From Psychrobacter sp. APC 3426 (lineage in GTDB: Bacteria > Pseudomonadota > Gammaproteobacteria > Pseudomonadales > Moraxellaceae), in NCBI RefSeq assembly GCF_030408035.1, contig NZ_JASDCF010000032.1, positions 1-33,266 on the forward strand: 33,266 nucleotides of DNA. Reading direction: 5' to 3'. The position numbers and the translations under genes were made by a program. The stretch's first letter is position 1. Each line of letters begins with the position of its first letter. Below the pieces are notes generated by a model that saw only the letters and a program-made list of their open reading frames with translations, ran no database searches and was not told where the DNA came from. Positions 26,621 to 33,266 of the stretch are shown one piece after another.

Positions 26621-27687
26621 CTATCGTTGGATTGCAAGCAGCTGGGGCAACTCCATGATCTCACCTGTAATGGTAGCTCAGCCTTAGTCAGTAAGTGACC
26701 ACAGCCTGAGCAGGTCTTAGAAGATGGATACCATCTATCAACCTTGATTAGCGCTTTACCGTACCATTCAGCCTTGTAGTTCAGCATGGTGGTGAAGGTT
26801 GACCATGAGCTGTCTGATATGGCTTTAGATAACTTTCTATTCTTAACCATGCCTTTGACGTTTAAGTCCTCAATCGCAATCACATCGTGGTTTTTGATGA
26901 GACTGAGTGATAGCTTATGCAGAAAGTCTTTTCGGGCATTGGTTATTTTCTCATAGACCTTAGCGACTTTAACTTTTTGCTTTTGATAGTTGCGGCTGTC
27001 ACTGAGTTTGCGTTGATCTGCTTTAGCAACGGCTCTACGTTTGGTTAATATTTTTTGCTCTCGCGCAAGCTTATGTTGCAGCTTAGATAGAAACTTAGGA
27101 TTAGCAACTTTGCTGCCATCTGATAAGACGATAAAGTCGGTCAGTCCTAAATCAATGCCTATTTTTGAGTGAGTTTTTGGCAGTGTTGTAGCGATGGTTT
27201 CAACCAATAGACTGACATAGTACTTGCCTGATGGGGTGCGGCTGATTGTCGCTGATTTTATTAAGCCATTTACCTTGCTTGGAAATTTAGCGTTGATGTG
27301 ATCTATTTTAGGCAGTTTGACAGTGCTGTCTGTGATCGCCACTGTGCCCTTTTGGTTATTAGTCGTATAACTATCCTTAATTCCTTTTTTCTTGAATTTT
27401 GGGAAGCCTGCGCCTTGCTTGAAAAACTTACTGTAAGCCGTCCGAAGGTTTTGCTGTACGTTAGCCAGTGCCAGGCTATTGACTTCTTTGAGCCATTCAA
27501 ATTCTTTTTTATAGTGAGCAGGAGTGTTTTTAAGCTCGGTCTTATGCTCGTTGTAATGATCAACCTTGTCACTAAGCATCCTATTCCAGATAAAGCGTGT
27601 GCAGCCGAATGATTTGGCAAAGAATACTTGCTGTTCTTCATTGGGGTATAATCTTACTTTATGGGCTTTTAGGATTTGTTTTGGCAT
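26536..27687 (-). CDS. tnpB: TnpB, RNA-guided DNA endonuclease of an IS200/IS605-type element
   Basis: A 383-residue, apparently intact TnpB. The N-terminal wedge/REC part (about 1-170) starts MPKQILKAHKVRLYPNEEQ and has the family's GCTRFIWNRML. The split RuvC domain has Asp179 in KIGIDLGLTDF, Glu273 in VIAIEDLNVKGM and Asp357 in NDRDINASINIL. A zinc ribbon lies between the last two, with CSGC (326-329) and CPSC (347-350). All catalytic and zinc-binding residues are present, so nuclease activity is expected. It would cut DNA next to a TAM guided by the element's omega RNA, helping to retain the element. No tnpA is in the window. Confidence 0.95.
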   Translation of the reverse strand: MPKQILKAHKVRLYPNEEQQVFFAKSFGCTRFIWNRMLSDKVDHYNEHKTELKNTPAHYKKEFEWLKEVNSLALANVQQNLRTAYSKFFKQGAGFPKFKKKGIKDSYTTNNQKGTVAITDSTVKLPKIDHINAKFPSKVNGLIKSATISRTPSGKYYVSLLVETIATTLPKTHSKIGIDLGLTDFIVLSDGSKVANPKFLSKLQHKLAREQKILTKRRAVAKADQRKLSDSRNYQKQKVKVAKVYEKITNARKDFLHKLSLSLIKNHDVIAIEDLNVKGMVKNRKLSKAISDSSWSTFTTMLNYKAEWYGKALIKVDRWYPSSKTCSGCGHLLTKAELPLQVRSWSCPSCLQSNDRDINASINILNEGLRLATLKTVGATGLA

Positions 27688-27816
27688 GAAGCTATTTTAC
27701 CATATCAAAAGTCTGACGCATTCATCCCTCTACTTTAGAAGTAGGGGAATTCCGCGCTGAAAATGTTAAAACTGCTGTAAATAGGAGCAAAAATGGGGCA
27801 ATCAGAGCAATTGACT

Positions 27817-27841
27817 AAAAAGCCCCTATACATACTAGGGC
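27817..27841 (-). terminator. Likely terminator after the rhomboid gene
   Basis: On the reverse strand, GCCCTA (27841-27836) pairs with TAGGGGC (27828-27822, one bulged base), followed by five T. It lies 45 bases past the rhomboid stop. Confidence 0.55.
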
Positions 27842-27885
27842 ATGTCTGCACCTGATTACCCCAAGCACTTATATTATGTATATAT

Positions 27886-28491
27886 CTAATAGCGCGTGGC
27901 TTTTGCTGAGTAAGTATGTTTTGAGTTAGCACCTAGTAAAAGTCCAGCACATAGACCGCCAAAGTGCGCTGCAAACGAGATGCCTTGTTGCGGCATCAAT
28001 CCTTGCTTGATGGTCAACCAATAGCCAGTCCCCATCACAATACAAGCTATCAGATAACCCCAACGCCTTGCAAATACGGCTCCGCCTATCATGTAACCGA
28101 GCATCGCAAAACATAGCCCTGATGCGCCAATATGAATAGAAGAAGGTGAGCCAAGAATCCATGTAACCAGTCCAGAAGCAATGACCAGTTTCAATACCGT
28201 GCGATAAGCATTCTTCTCAAACAACCCAAATAAGAATAAAATTTGTAATAATGTCAGGGTATTGCCCATCAGATGGGAAAAATTGCCATGCATGGTCCAA
28301 GAGGCAAATACGCCAATCATACTACCCAGGTCTAAGGCGCGCGGCACAATGCCAAAGATATTCCATAATCCAAACAGCACTATTTCGTTTAGAAAATACA
28401 TGCCCCACATTGGTATTAATACAAATGCATATAACCCAATAACCTGCTTTATTCTTACTGTAATTAGAGTCAGTAATTGCTGCCAATTCAT
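27886..28491 (-). CDS. Rhomboid family intramembrane serine protease
   Basis: A 201-residue membrane protein with six predicted helices. The rhomboid catalytic dyad is visible: Ser124 in HIGASGLCFAMLGY (GxSG motif) and His176 in SFAAHFGGLCAG. The helix-2 motif HGNFSHLMGNTLTL (His68, His73, Asn77) provides the oxyanion-hole residues. It should cleave membrane proteins within the bilayer; substrates are unknown. AAGG lies six bases before the ATG. It follows the 5'-nucleotidase gene by 39 bases on the same strand and is probably cotranscribed with it. Confidence 0.92.
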   Translation of the reverse strand: MNWQQLLTLITVRIKQVIGLYAFVLIPMWGMYFLNEIVLFGLWNIFGIVPRALDLGSMIGVFASWTMHGNFSHLMGNTLTLLQILFLFGLFEKNAYRTVLKLVIASGLVTWILGSPSSIHIGASGLCFAMLGYMIGGAVFARRWGYLIACIVMGTGYWLTIKQGLMPQQGISFAAHFGGLCAGLLLGANSKHTYSAKATRY

Positions 28492-28530
28492 ATAAAACCT
28501 TATCCTTTTAAGCCAGTTTTTAGACGTAAG

Positions 28531-29580
28531 TTAATGGTCTGTAGCAAAAAGTGATGGTTCCATTGGCTTAAACAGCAGCTCAGCCTCCTTATCGGCAGTC
28601 AGATAGCTATCACCATGTAATAGCGAAGTTGAATGATAAGGCACTAACGCAGTAGGAATAAAACGACGCGCTGCATCGATATGCTTTATAGAATCATCGA
28701 AAAAAATGTGTGGCGCAAATGTTCTAAGCACGGCTGTTTTTTCTAAACCACCCAAAAAAAATGCCATATCAACATTCACACCCCACTCTCGCAATGTCTT
28801 AATGGCACGCAAATCGGCAGGTGCGTTACGAGCGGTTACTAATGCTATTTTTATAGGAGAGTATTTGAGACCTGCTGGCAGACGCTCTTGTAGATTTGAC
28901 AGCTTAATTAACAGCTCCGCATAAGGTCCTTTTTCAATGGGTAAGTCACGCATTTCTGCCTCACGATCGTGAAAAGCACGCAGACCTTTTTGCTTATATA
29001 GCAGCTCACCCGAATCATCAAACAACACCGCATCACCATCGAAAGCAATACGAAGCTGCTCGGTGTCAAGCTCATAGGTATTGACTGGCGTTGCATCAAG
29101 TATCGCACAAGCACAGATATTGGCATCGGCAACTTGCTGTGCATCTTCACGATTGGTGGTCAAAAATAAATCCACATTGAAATCCTCAATGTAGGGAGCA
29201 ATAGGACTTCCTGATATAAATGCGGAACGCGAGATATTGATACCATGATCAAGAATAGCATTGAGCACTTGAATGCCAGTATCGGGACTACTTTTTGAGA
29301 CGATAACCACTTCTACCAAAGGTGCTTCGAGCTCCCCATCTTTCTCTGGACAATCATTACAATATTCATTGAGGTTTAATAGAGCCTGAATCAAAGGATA
29401 GCCTGCCCCTATCGCCAAAGGCTCATTTTCACGCTCAGTCATATAATCGCGAAACTCTTTGATAGCGCTATCAGGACGCTGCTGTAGCAACTGTAATAGG
29501 TGACTCTCAGATTCCGATAAATCAAATAGCGCAGTTGCAGAAATTGCGACGATCAGCGTGTTACTAAAATCAACGGCCAT
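28531..29580 (-). CDS. 5'-nucleotidase (cytosolic NT5C1-like family)
   Basis: A 349-residue protein resembling the 5'-nucleotidase family that dephosphorylates nucleoside monophosphates (Pfam 5-nucleotidase, HAD-like). The HAD-type acidic motif FDGDAVLFDDS lies at about 180-190 (Asp181 and Asp183 as nucleophile and acid). Further blocks are VEVVIVSKSSPDTGIQVLNAI, HGINISRSAFISG, KIALVTARNAP and the Asp pair in HIFFDDSIKHID. No signal peptide is seen, so it is cytoplasmic. AGAGAG lies just before the ATG. First gene of a likely two-gene unit with the rhomboid protease; a functional link between them is not known. Confidence 0.9.
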   Translation of the reverse strand: MAVDFSNTLIVAISATALFDLSESESHLLQLLQQRPDSAIKEFRDYMTERENEPLAIGAGYPLIQALLNLNEYCNDCPEKDGELEAPLVEVVIVSKSSPDTGIQVLNAILDHGINISRSAFISGSPIAPYIEDFNVDLFLTTNREDAQQVADANICACAILDATPVNTYELDTEQLRIAFDGDAVLFDDSGELLYKQKGLRAFHDREAEMRDLPIEKGPYAELLIKLSNLQERLPAGLKYSPIKIALVTARNAPADLRAIKTLREWGVNVDMAFFLGGLEKTAVLRTFAPHIFFDDSIKHIDAARRFIPTALVPYHSTSLLHGDSYLTADKEAELLFKPMEPSLFATDH

Positions 29581-29928
29581 GACTCTCTCTACTTATAAAT
29601 ACTGTATAAAATGAATGCCAACCAGTTTACTACATTACCCAGCCTTAATAATGATAAGAAAAGTTATTATGAATTACCTTACTAAAGCTCAATTGATGAG
29701 AACATCGATATCATTTATGGTTCTAGATATCTAATGCCATGGAGGTTATATAACGCTTATATCCAACTTAACATTTATGAAACTGACCATCGCTTTGTCC
29801 ATAAAAAAGGCCACATTGTTATAAAAACAATATGACCTTTCCTATCAAAAACTGATGCTTAAGATGAACCTTAAAAATTTATCCAGTTATCCCACCTTTA
29901 CCCTTTTATTAATAATACTTAATAAAAC
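29581..29928. other. 348-bp gene-free stretch between the 5'-nucleotidase and dctM
   Basis: Contains the TRAP operon terminator (29801-29840). The stretch 29581-29800 lies upstream of the 5'-nucleotidase and should carry its promoter, but no clear -35/-10 pair or other element was recognised. Confidence 0.5.
29801..29840 (-). terminator. Rho-independent terminator of the TRAP operon
   Basis: A 15-bp stem (29806-29820 with 29826-29840). Read on the reverse strand the two imperfect positions become G-U pairs, and a T run follows, so it is oriented for dctM. Confidence 0.8.
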
Positions 29929-31218
29929 CTAAGATAATAATACTAAAGAGATGGCAGGGAACGCTACTAAAATGACCAGTCGAATGACATCGGAGACAAT
30001 GAATGGTGCCACCCCTCTAAACATATCAGACAGCTTGATATGCGGTGCCATTGCCTTAATCACAAAGATATTCATTCCCATCGGCGGTGTAATCAACCCA
30101 AGCTCTACTGTCAATACAGCAATAATACCGAACCATACTGGATCAAACCCTAGCGCTACGATGATTGGATATACCACTGGAATGGTAATCACCAACATTG
30201 CTAAAGCATCCATGAACAGTCCCAAAAGGAAGTACATGATTAAGATGCAAATGAGTACCACCATCGGACTGACAGCCAATGTGCCTATCCAACTTGCTAA
30301 CGTATAAGATAAGCGCGAAACCGAAATAAAATAACCCAAGGCTTCCGCGCCCAGTAGCATAAAAAACACCACGGCTGATAATGCTAGGGTCTCAATGAGC
30401 GACTGTTTAAGCCCCTTCATACGCATGCCTTTAGCGAAAGCATAGGCCCAAGAAACAAAAGCCCCAACTGCAGCACCTTCTGTTGGCGTAAACAATCCGA
30501 AGAAGATACCAGCAATAATCACAATAAAGATAAAGCTAAAAGGAATAAGTCCGGTTAGTGAAAGCAGCTTTTCTTTCCAAGAGGTCGACTCGCCGCGACG
30601 TGCTAAGTGAGGCTTCCAACGCACCATTATCATCACAGTAATCGAGTACATGACCATGCCTAAAATACCAGGTAAGAAACCGGCAATGAACATGTCACCA
30701 ACCGACTGCTGCGTTAGGATGGCATAAACAAGCAAAGCAATACTTGGCGGAATCATAATACCTAAGGTACCGCCTGCAGCTAAAATACCGCAAGCAAAGC
30801 CTGGTTGATAACCATACTTTTCCATCTGCGGCAGCGCAACTTTAGTCATGGTAGAGGCCGTGGCTAAAGACGAGCCTGAAATGGAGGCAAAGATGCCGGA
30901 GGAACCAATACCGGCAATACCTAAACTCCCCCTCACTCCACCAAATATGGTTCGGGTCGCTTCAAACAGTTTGCCTGCCATGCCTGAATGGGTGGCAAAA
31001 ACCCCCATTAAGATAAATAACGGAATAGCACTAAAATCGTATTTTGCTAGGACATCCACCGGAATATCCTTCAGCATCTGCAAAGCACCACTGGGTGCAG
31101 TCACAGCACCAAAACCAACCAAGCCAACACCCAGCATAGCAAGTGCTACTGGCACTCGCAAAACAACCAGGAGAATCATAACAATTAAGCCAATGGCACC
31201 AATAATTTCTGGACTCAT
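29929..31218 (-). CDS. dctM: TRAP transporter large permease subunit
   Basis: The ion-coupled transport subunit of a tripartite ATP-independent periplasmic transporter. The 429-residue protein has about twelve membrane segments and typical DctM blocks: VLRVPVALAMLGVGLVG, FSAIPLFILMGVFATHSGMAGKLF, SGSSLATASTMTKVALPQMEKYGY and PPSIALLVYAILTQQSVGDMFIAGFLPG. FTPTEGAAVGAF and GLITPPMGMNIFVIKAMAP follow near the C-terminus. Its ATG overlaps the stop of dctQ by four bases and has GAGGAG eight bases upstream inside dctQ. Last gene of the dctP-dctQ-dctM operon. Confidence 0.96.
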   Translation of the reverse strand: MSPEIIGAIGLIVMILLVVLRVPVALAMLGVGLVGFGAVTAPSGALQMLKDIPVDVLAKYDFSAIPLFILMGVFATHSGMAGKLFEATRTIFGGVRGSLGIAGIGSSGIFASISGSSLATASTMTKVALPQMEKYGYQPGFACGILAAGGTLGIMIPPSIALLVYAILTQQSVGDMFIAGFLPGILGMVMYSITVMIMVRWKPHLARRGESTSWKEKLLSLTGLIPFSFIFIVIIAGIFFGLFTPTEGAAVGAFVSWAYAFAKGMRMKGLKQSLIETLALSAVVFFMLLGAEALGYFISVSRLSYTLASWIGTLAVSPMVVLICILIMYFLLGLFMDALAMLVITIPVVYPIIVALGFDPVWFGIIAVLTVELGLITPPMGMNIFVIKAMAPHIKLSDMFRGVAPFIVSDVIRLVILVAFPAISLVLLS

Positions 31219-31742
31219 GCGCCTGTCTCCTCAGCGTCAAAAAACTCACCTGTTTTAAAGATATTAATAGATTCAATCAAGGAGCGGATGGCAAGTAATA
31301 GACTTATGACAGCACTAAACGCATAAATAGGCATCATCGATACACGAAGGTCTTGGGTAACTTTACCGTACTCTATAGCATCAACGGCACTCTCAAAGAG
31401 TCCCCATGAAAAGATGACACCGATGACAAAGAAGCCCATCATAAAGGTGCCCATCATGTAACCTTTTATGGCCTGGGGCATCTTTTGGGTGAATACATCA
31501 ACGATAATTTGTGAGCGCTCAACAAAGGCGGCAAAGGCCGCCAGCAAGGCAAATAGCATGAAGTAAGAGACAATTTCTACACTGCCCTTGACGGTAAAAC
31601 CAAACTCACCACCAGTGAGCTTGAAGACATAGCGAGCAGTGACATCCAACATGGTTGTCAGAACAATGATGATAAGACTGACGCCACCGATGAACTGACA
31701 TAACCTTGAAATGAGTGTGCTGATTTTGACCAAGTAGGCCAT
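31215..31742 (-). CDS. dctQ: TRAP transporter small permease subunit
   Basis: A 175-residue membrane protein with four predicted helices. DctQ-like features are LIIIVLTTMLDVTARYVFKLTGGEFGFT in the first part and EIVSYFMLFALLAAFAAFVERSQIIVDVF in the middle. It pairs with DctM in the membrane. AGAGGAG lies seven bases from the ATG. It starts 17 bases after dctP and overlaps dctM by four, showing a tight operon. Confidence 0.93.
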   Translation of the reverse strand: MAYLVKISTLISRLCQFIGGVSLIIIVLTTMLDVTARYVFKLTGGEFGFTVKGSVEIVSYFMLFALLAAFAAFVERSQIIVDVFTQKMPQAIKGYMMGTFMMGFFVIGVIFSWGLFESAVDAIEYGKVTQDLRVSMMPIYAFSAVISLLLAIRSLIESINIFKTGEFFDAEETGA

Positions 31743-31759
31743 GCGACAACTCCTCTAAG

Positions 31760-32818
31760 TTAAACCTTACAAGCGGCACTAGCTGCTTTGGCTTTTTCAT
31801 AAACAGCATCTGCGTCTAAACCTAAAGCATTGACATCAGCAAGATATTTATTTGTTCCTCTTTCAAGTGGACCCTTCCAATCTGGGTCGTTAAGCGGATC
31901 AGGAATTTCTATAATTTCGTCACCTTTATCTTTAGCAGTTTGTATTGCCATCTGATCATGCTTATCAAATACTTCACCGACCTTGTTGGCAAGTGCCATA
32001 CCTGAGTTTTTATCAAGAACTTGCTTTAAATCATCAGGTAAAGCTTCGTATTTGTCCTTATTCATCGTAACCATCAGGGCTGAACTATAGAAAGGAATGT
32101 TGGTGTGATATTTAGTGATTTCATCGATTTTAAAGGCAGTTACGGCCTCCCAAGGGAAACTCAAACCATCGACGACACCGCGTTGTAGTGACGTGTACAT
32201 ATCATTAGCAGGTAATCCTACAGGTGACGCACCTGCGCTTTCAATAATATCACCAGCGACTGCAGAAGGACGACGAATACGCATCCCTTTCATGTCTTCA
32301 GGCGTACGAATGAGCTTATCCGTCGTGTGTAGAGAGCCTGGTCCAGCACCATACATAAACAATAGATGCGAGTCTTCATACTCACCAGCAAGGGTGCCAT
32401 CGTCATAAAGCGTTTGAAGCATACAGCCCATTTGAGTGGCTGAGTTTGATAAACCAGGAAGCTCAGTGATTTGAGTCAAAGGGAATCGTCCATTGGTATA
32501 ACCATGCGCTTGTGAACCAATATCTATCGTACCTTTTGCTGCAGATTCATAAGTCACATCCGCTTTTGCAAGACCCGCTGAAGGGTATAGCTCAACCTTA
32601 AGGCGGCCGTTAGAATCTGTTTCTATCTGTTTCGCCCAAGGCTCGAAGACTTCTGTACTAATTGAAGAAGTTGCTGGCCAAAAATGTGAAAAACGCAGAA
32701 CAGTGGTTTCTTCAGAATTCGCTGTTGCACCATCAGTAGTGTCAGCAGATTGATTTGAGCAGCCTAAAAGGCTAATGGCGGCCAATGCACCAATTGAGAA
32801 AAGAGGAGCTAACTTCAT
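31760..32818 (-). CDS. dctP: TRAP transporter substrate-binding protein (DctP family), lipoprotein
   Basis: Captures the substrate, probably a carboxylate, and delivers it to the DctQM permease. The ATG at 32818 is chosen because AAGGAA precedes it and because a lipoprotein signal follows at once: MKLAPLFSIGALAAISLLGC, with a lipid-anchored Cys at residue 20. An upstream in-frame ATG at 32899 would bury this signal. The 352-residue protein has DctP landmarks: LRFSHFWPATSSISTEVFEPWAKQI, GMRIRRPSAVAGDIIESAGASPVGLP (with the conserved substrate Arg) and YTSLQRGVVDGLSFPWEA. The substrate itself cannot be told. First gene of the operon. Confidence 0.95.
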   Translation of the reverse strand: MKLAPLFSIGALAAISLLGCSNQSADTTDGATANSEETTVLRFSHFWPATSSISTEVFEPWAKQIETDSNGRLKVELYPSAGLAKADVTYESAAKGTIDIGSQAHGYTNGRFPLTQITELPGLSNSATQMGCMLQTLYDDGTLAGEYEDSHLLFMYGAGPGSLHTTDKLIRTPEDMKGMRIRRPSAVAGDIIESAGASPVGLPANDMYTSLQRGVVDGLSFPWEAVTAFKIDEITKYHTNIPFYSSALMVTMNKDKYEALPDDLKQVLDKNSGMALANKVGEVFDKHDQMAIQTAKDKGDEIIEIPDPLNDPDWKGPLERGTNKYLADVNALGLDADAVYEKAKAASAACKV

Positions 32819-33119
32819 TATCAATTCCTTTTGATAATTATGAGTGGGAGATAAACCTATATTTAGTATGTTCTTGAAATATCTGTAAGATATAAACACC
32901 GTTGTTTCAAGGTAGTACTAAAAATACCGTTTAAAATTAGCAGCTATAATGATATAAGTCAAATCATTTTGAACGTATACGTCATTAATAAATTGCCGAG
33001 TAAACTTTATAAATGTGCACCAATAAAGCTGCACTAACTGTATTATTACTTTATTAATCATTAAATATCCAGCAAAATACAAAAAAGTGCGACTAAAAGT
33101 AAAATGCTCAACACAAAAG
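32819..33119. other. 301-bp gene-free stretch between dctP and the rRNA operon terminator
   Basis: Should contain the TRAP operon promoter. A weak candidate on the reverse strand has TTGACT at 32962-32957 and TAATTT at 32939-32934, 17 bases apart and about 115 bases before the dctP ATG; only the -35 box is good. The rest is AT-rich with nothing recognised. Confidence 0.4.
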
Positions 33120-33153
33120 AAAACCCCCTTAGCGATTACGCCAAGGGGGTTTT
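33116..33153 (-). terminator. Terminator of the rRNA operon
   Basis: Perfect 11-bp stem (33120-33130 with 33143-33153) with five consecutive G-C pairs and a 12-base loop. On the reverse strand it ends in a T-rich run. It lies about 15 bases after the 5S rRNA 3' end. Confidence 0.92.
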
Positions 33154-33168
33154 ACTTTTAGAATAGAG

Positions 33169-33266
33169 AGCTGACGATGACCTACTCTCACATGGCCGGG
33201 GCCACACTACCATTGGCGCGATGATGTTTCACTTCTGAGTTCGGGAAGGGATCAGGTGGTGCCATC
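33169..33266 (-). rRNA. rrf: 5S ribosomal RNA, 3' part, cut by the window edge
   Basis: The reverse strand reads as the standard gammaproteobacterial 5S rRNA. It includes CCCGAACTCAGAAGTGAAAC (loop B/C region), GCGCCAATGGTAGTGTGG, and GTGAGAGTAGGTCATCGTCA at the 3' end. About 98 of roughly 115-120 bases are visible; the 5' end lies to the right. With the terminator right behind it, this is the distal end of an rRNA operon. The exact 3' end is uncertain by two or three bases. Confidence 0.95.

Larger units (their letters stand above)
26447..27771 (-). mobile_element. TnpB-only IS200/IS605-type element (IS1341-like), complete
   Basis: The element consists of a subterminal hairpin near the left end (CTACTT-TAG-AAGTAG core, about 27730-27747), tnpB, and a right end with a perfect hairpin (CCACCT-AAAG-AGGTGG, 26458-26473). 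There are no terminal inverted repeats and no tnpA, so it depends on a TnpA supplied in trans. The left limit follows from the second copy at 1-128: similarity ends at 27771. The right limit is placed near 26450 from the hairpin and the typical distance to the end; it is uncertain by a few bases. Such elements insert next to a short target without duplicating it. Confidence 0.82.

Noticed and set aside
1..27771. Two copies of the same IS element in the same orientation could suggest a 27-kb composite transposon.
   Set aside because: The interval holds essential housekeeping genes (argS, murI, cmoAB), TnpB-only IS200/IS605 elements are not known to move composite segments, and no sign of target duplication is visible.
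32819..32899. N-terminal 27 residues upstream of the DctP lipoprotein signal.
   Set aside because: They would block the signal peptide; AAGGAA before the ATG at 32818 supports the shorter protein.

Overview
The window looks like chromosomal DNA of a gammaproteobacterium of the family Moraxellaceae, most likely Psychrobacter. This is inferred from gene content (argS next to a SPOR-domain gene, cmoA-cmoB, a DUF4062 protein, a DUF4212/sodium:solute symporter pair, a TsdA-type cytochrome, a TRAP operon), the moderately AT-rich composition and the style of the proteins. No database search was possible. Most of the window is housekeeping and transport DNA; the accessory signal is limited to two copies of one TnpB-only insertion element and to tandem repeats around murI.

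Layout from left to right. Positions 1-128 are the left end of an IS200/IS605-type element whose tnpB runs off the window. Then come a short-chain dehydrogenase (+), a TsdA-like diheme cytochrome c lipoprotein (+), a lone PTS-EIIC-like membrane protein (-), a SPOR-domain protein and argS (-), a DUF2788 membrane peptide (+), a BenE-type benzoate transporter (-), the cmoA-cmoB wobble-uridine modification operon (-), msrA (+), a TPMT-family methyltransferase (+), a DUF1499 membrane protein (+), an MltB-type lytic transglycosylase (+), a small acidic protein (-), a DUF4062 protein (-), murI (-), a DUF1285 protein (-), ETF-ubiquinone oxidoreductase (+), an AGCS amino acid:sodium symporter (-), a 910-bp gene-free stretch, a DUF4212 plus sodium:solute symporter pair (+), an unknown two-helix membrane protein (+), a complete TnpB element (-), a 5'-nucleotidase/rhomboid pair (-), a dctP-dctQ-dctM TRAP operon (-), and finally the terminator and 3' part of a 5S rRNA gene (-), the tail of an rRNA operon entering from the right.

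The genes group into tRNA charging and modification (argS, cmoAB), cell wall work (SPOR protein, transglycosylase, murI), electron transfer (ETF-QO, TsdA) and uptake of organic acids and amino acids (BenE, AGCS, VC_2705-type symporter, TRAP). Rho-independent terminators are unusually easy to see and delimit most units; several serve convergent genes from both sides.

The points most worth a second look are: the intact TnpB nuclease with a folded 3' region that should give its guide RNA, together with a second copy that helps fix the element boundary and its target/TAM sequence; murI flanked by two different tandem repeats, 13 bp x 5 in its leader and 15 bp x 7 just after its stop; a perfect 15-bp inverted repeat before the 181-residue unknown gene; and the long acidic N-terminal extension of ETF-QO. 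I did not find a convincing multi-gene system of an unknown kind.
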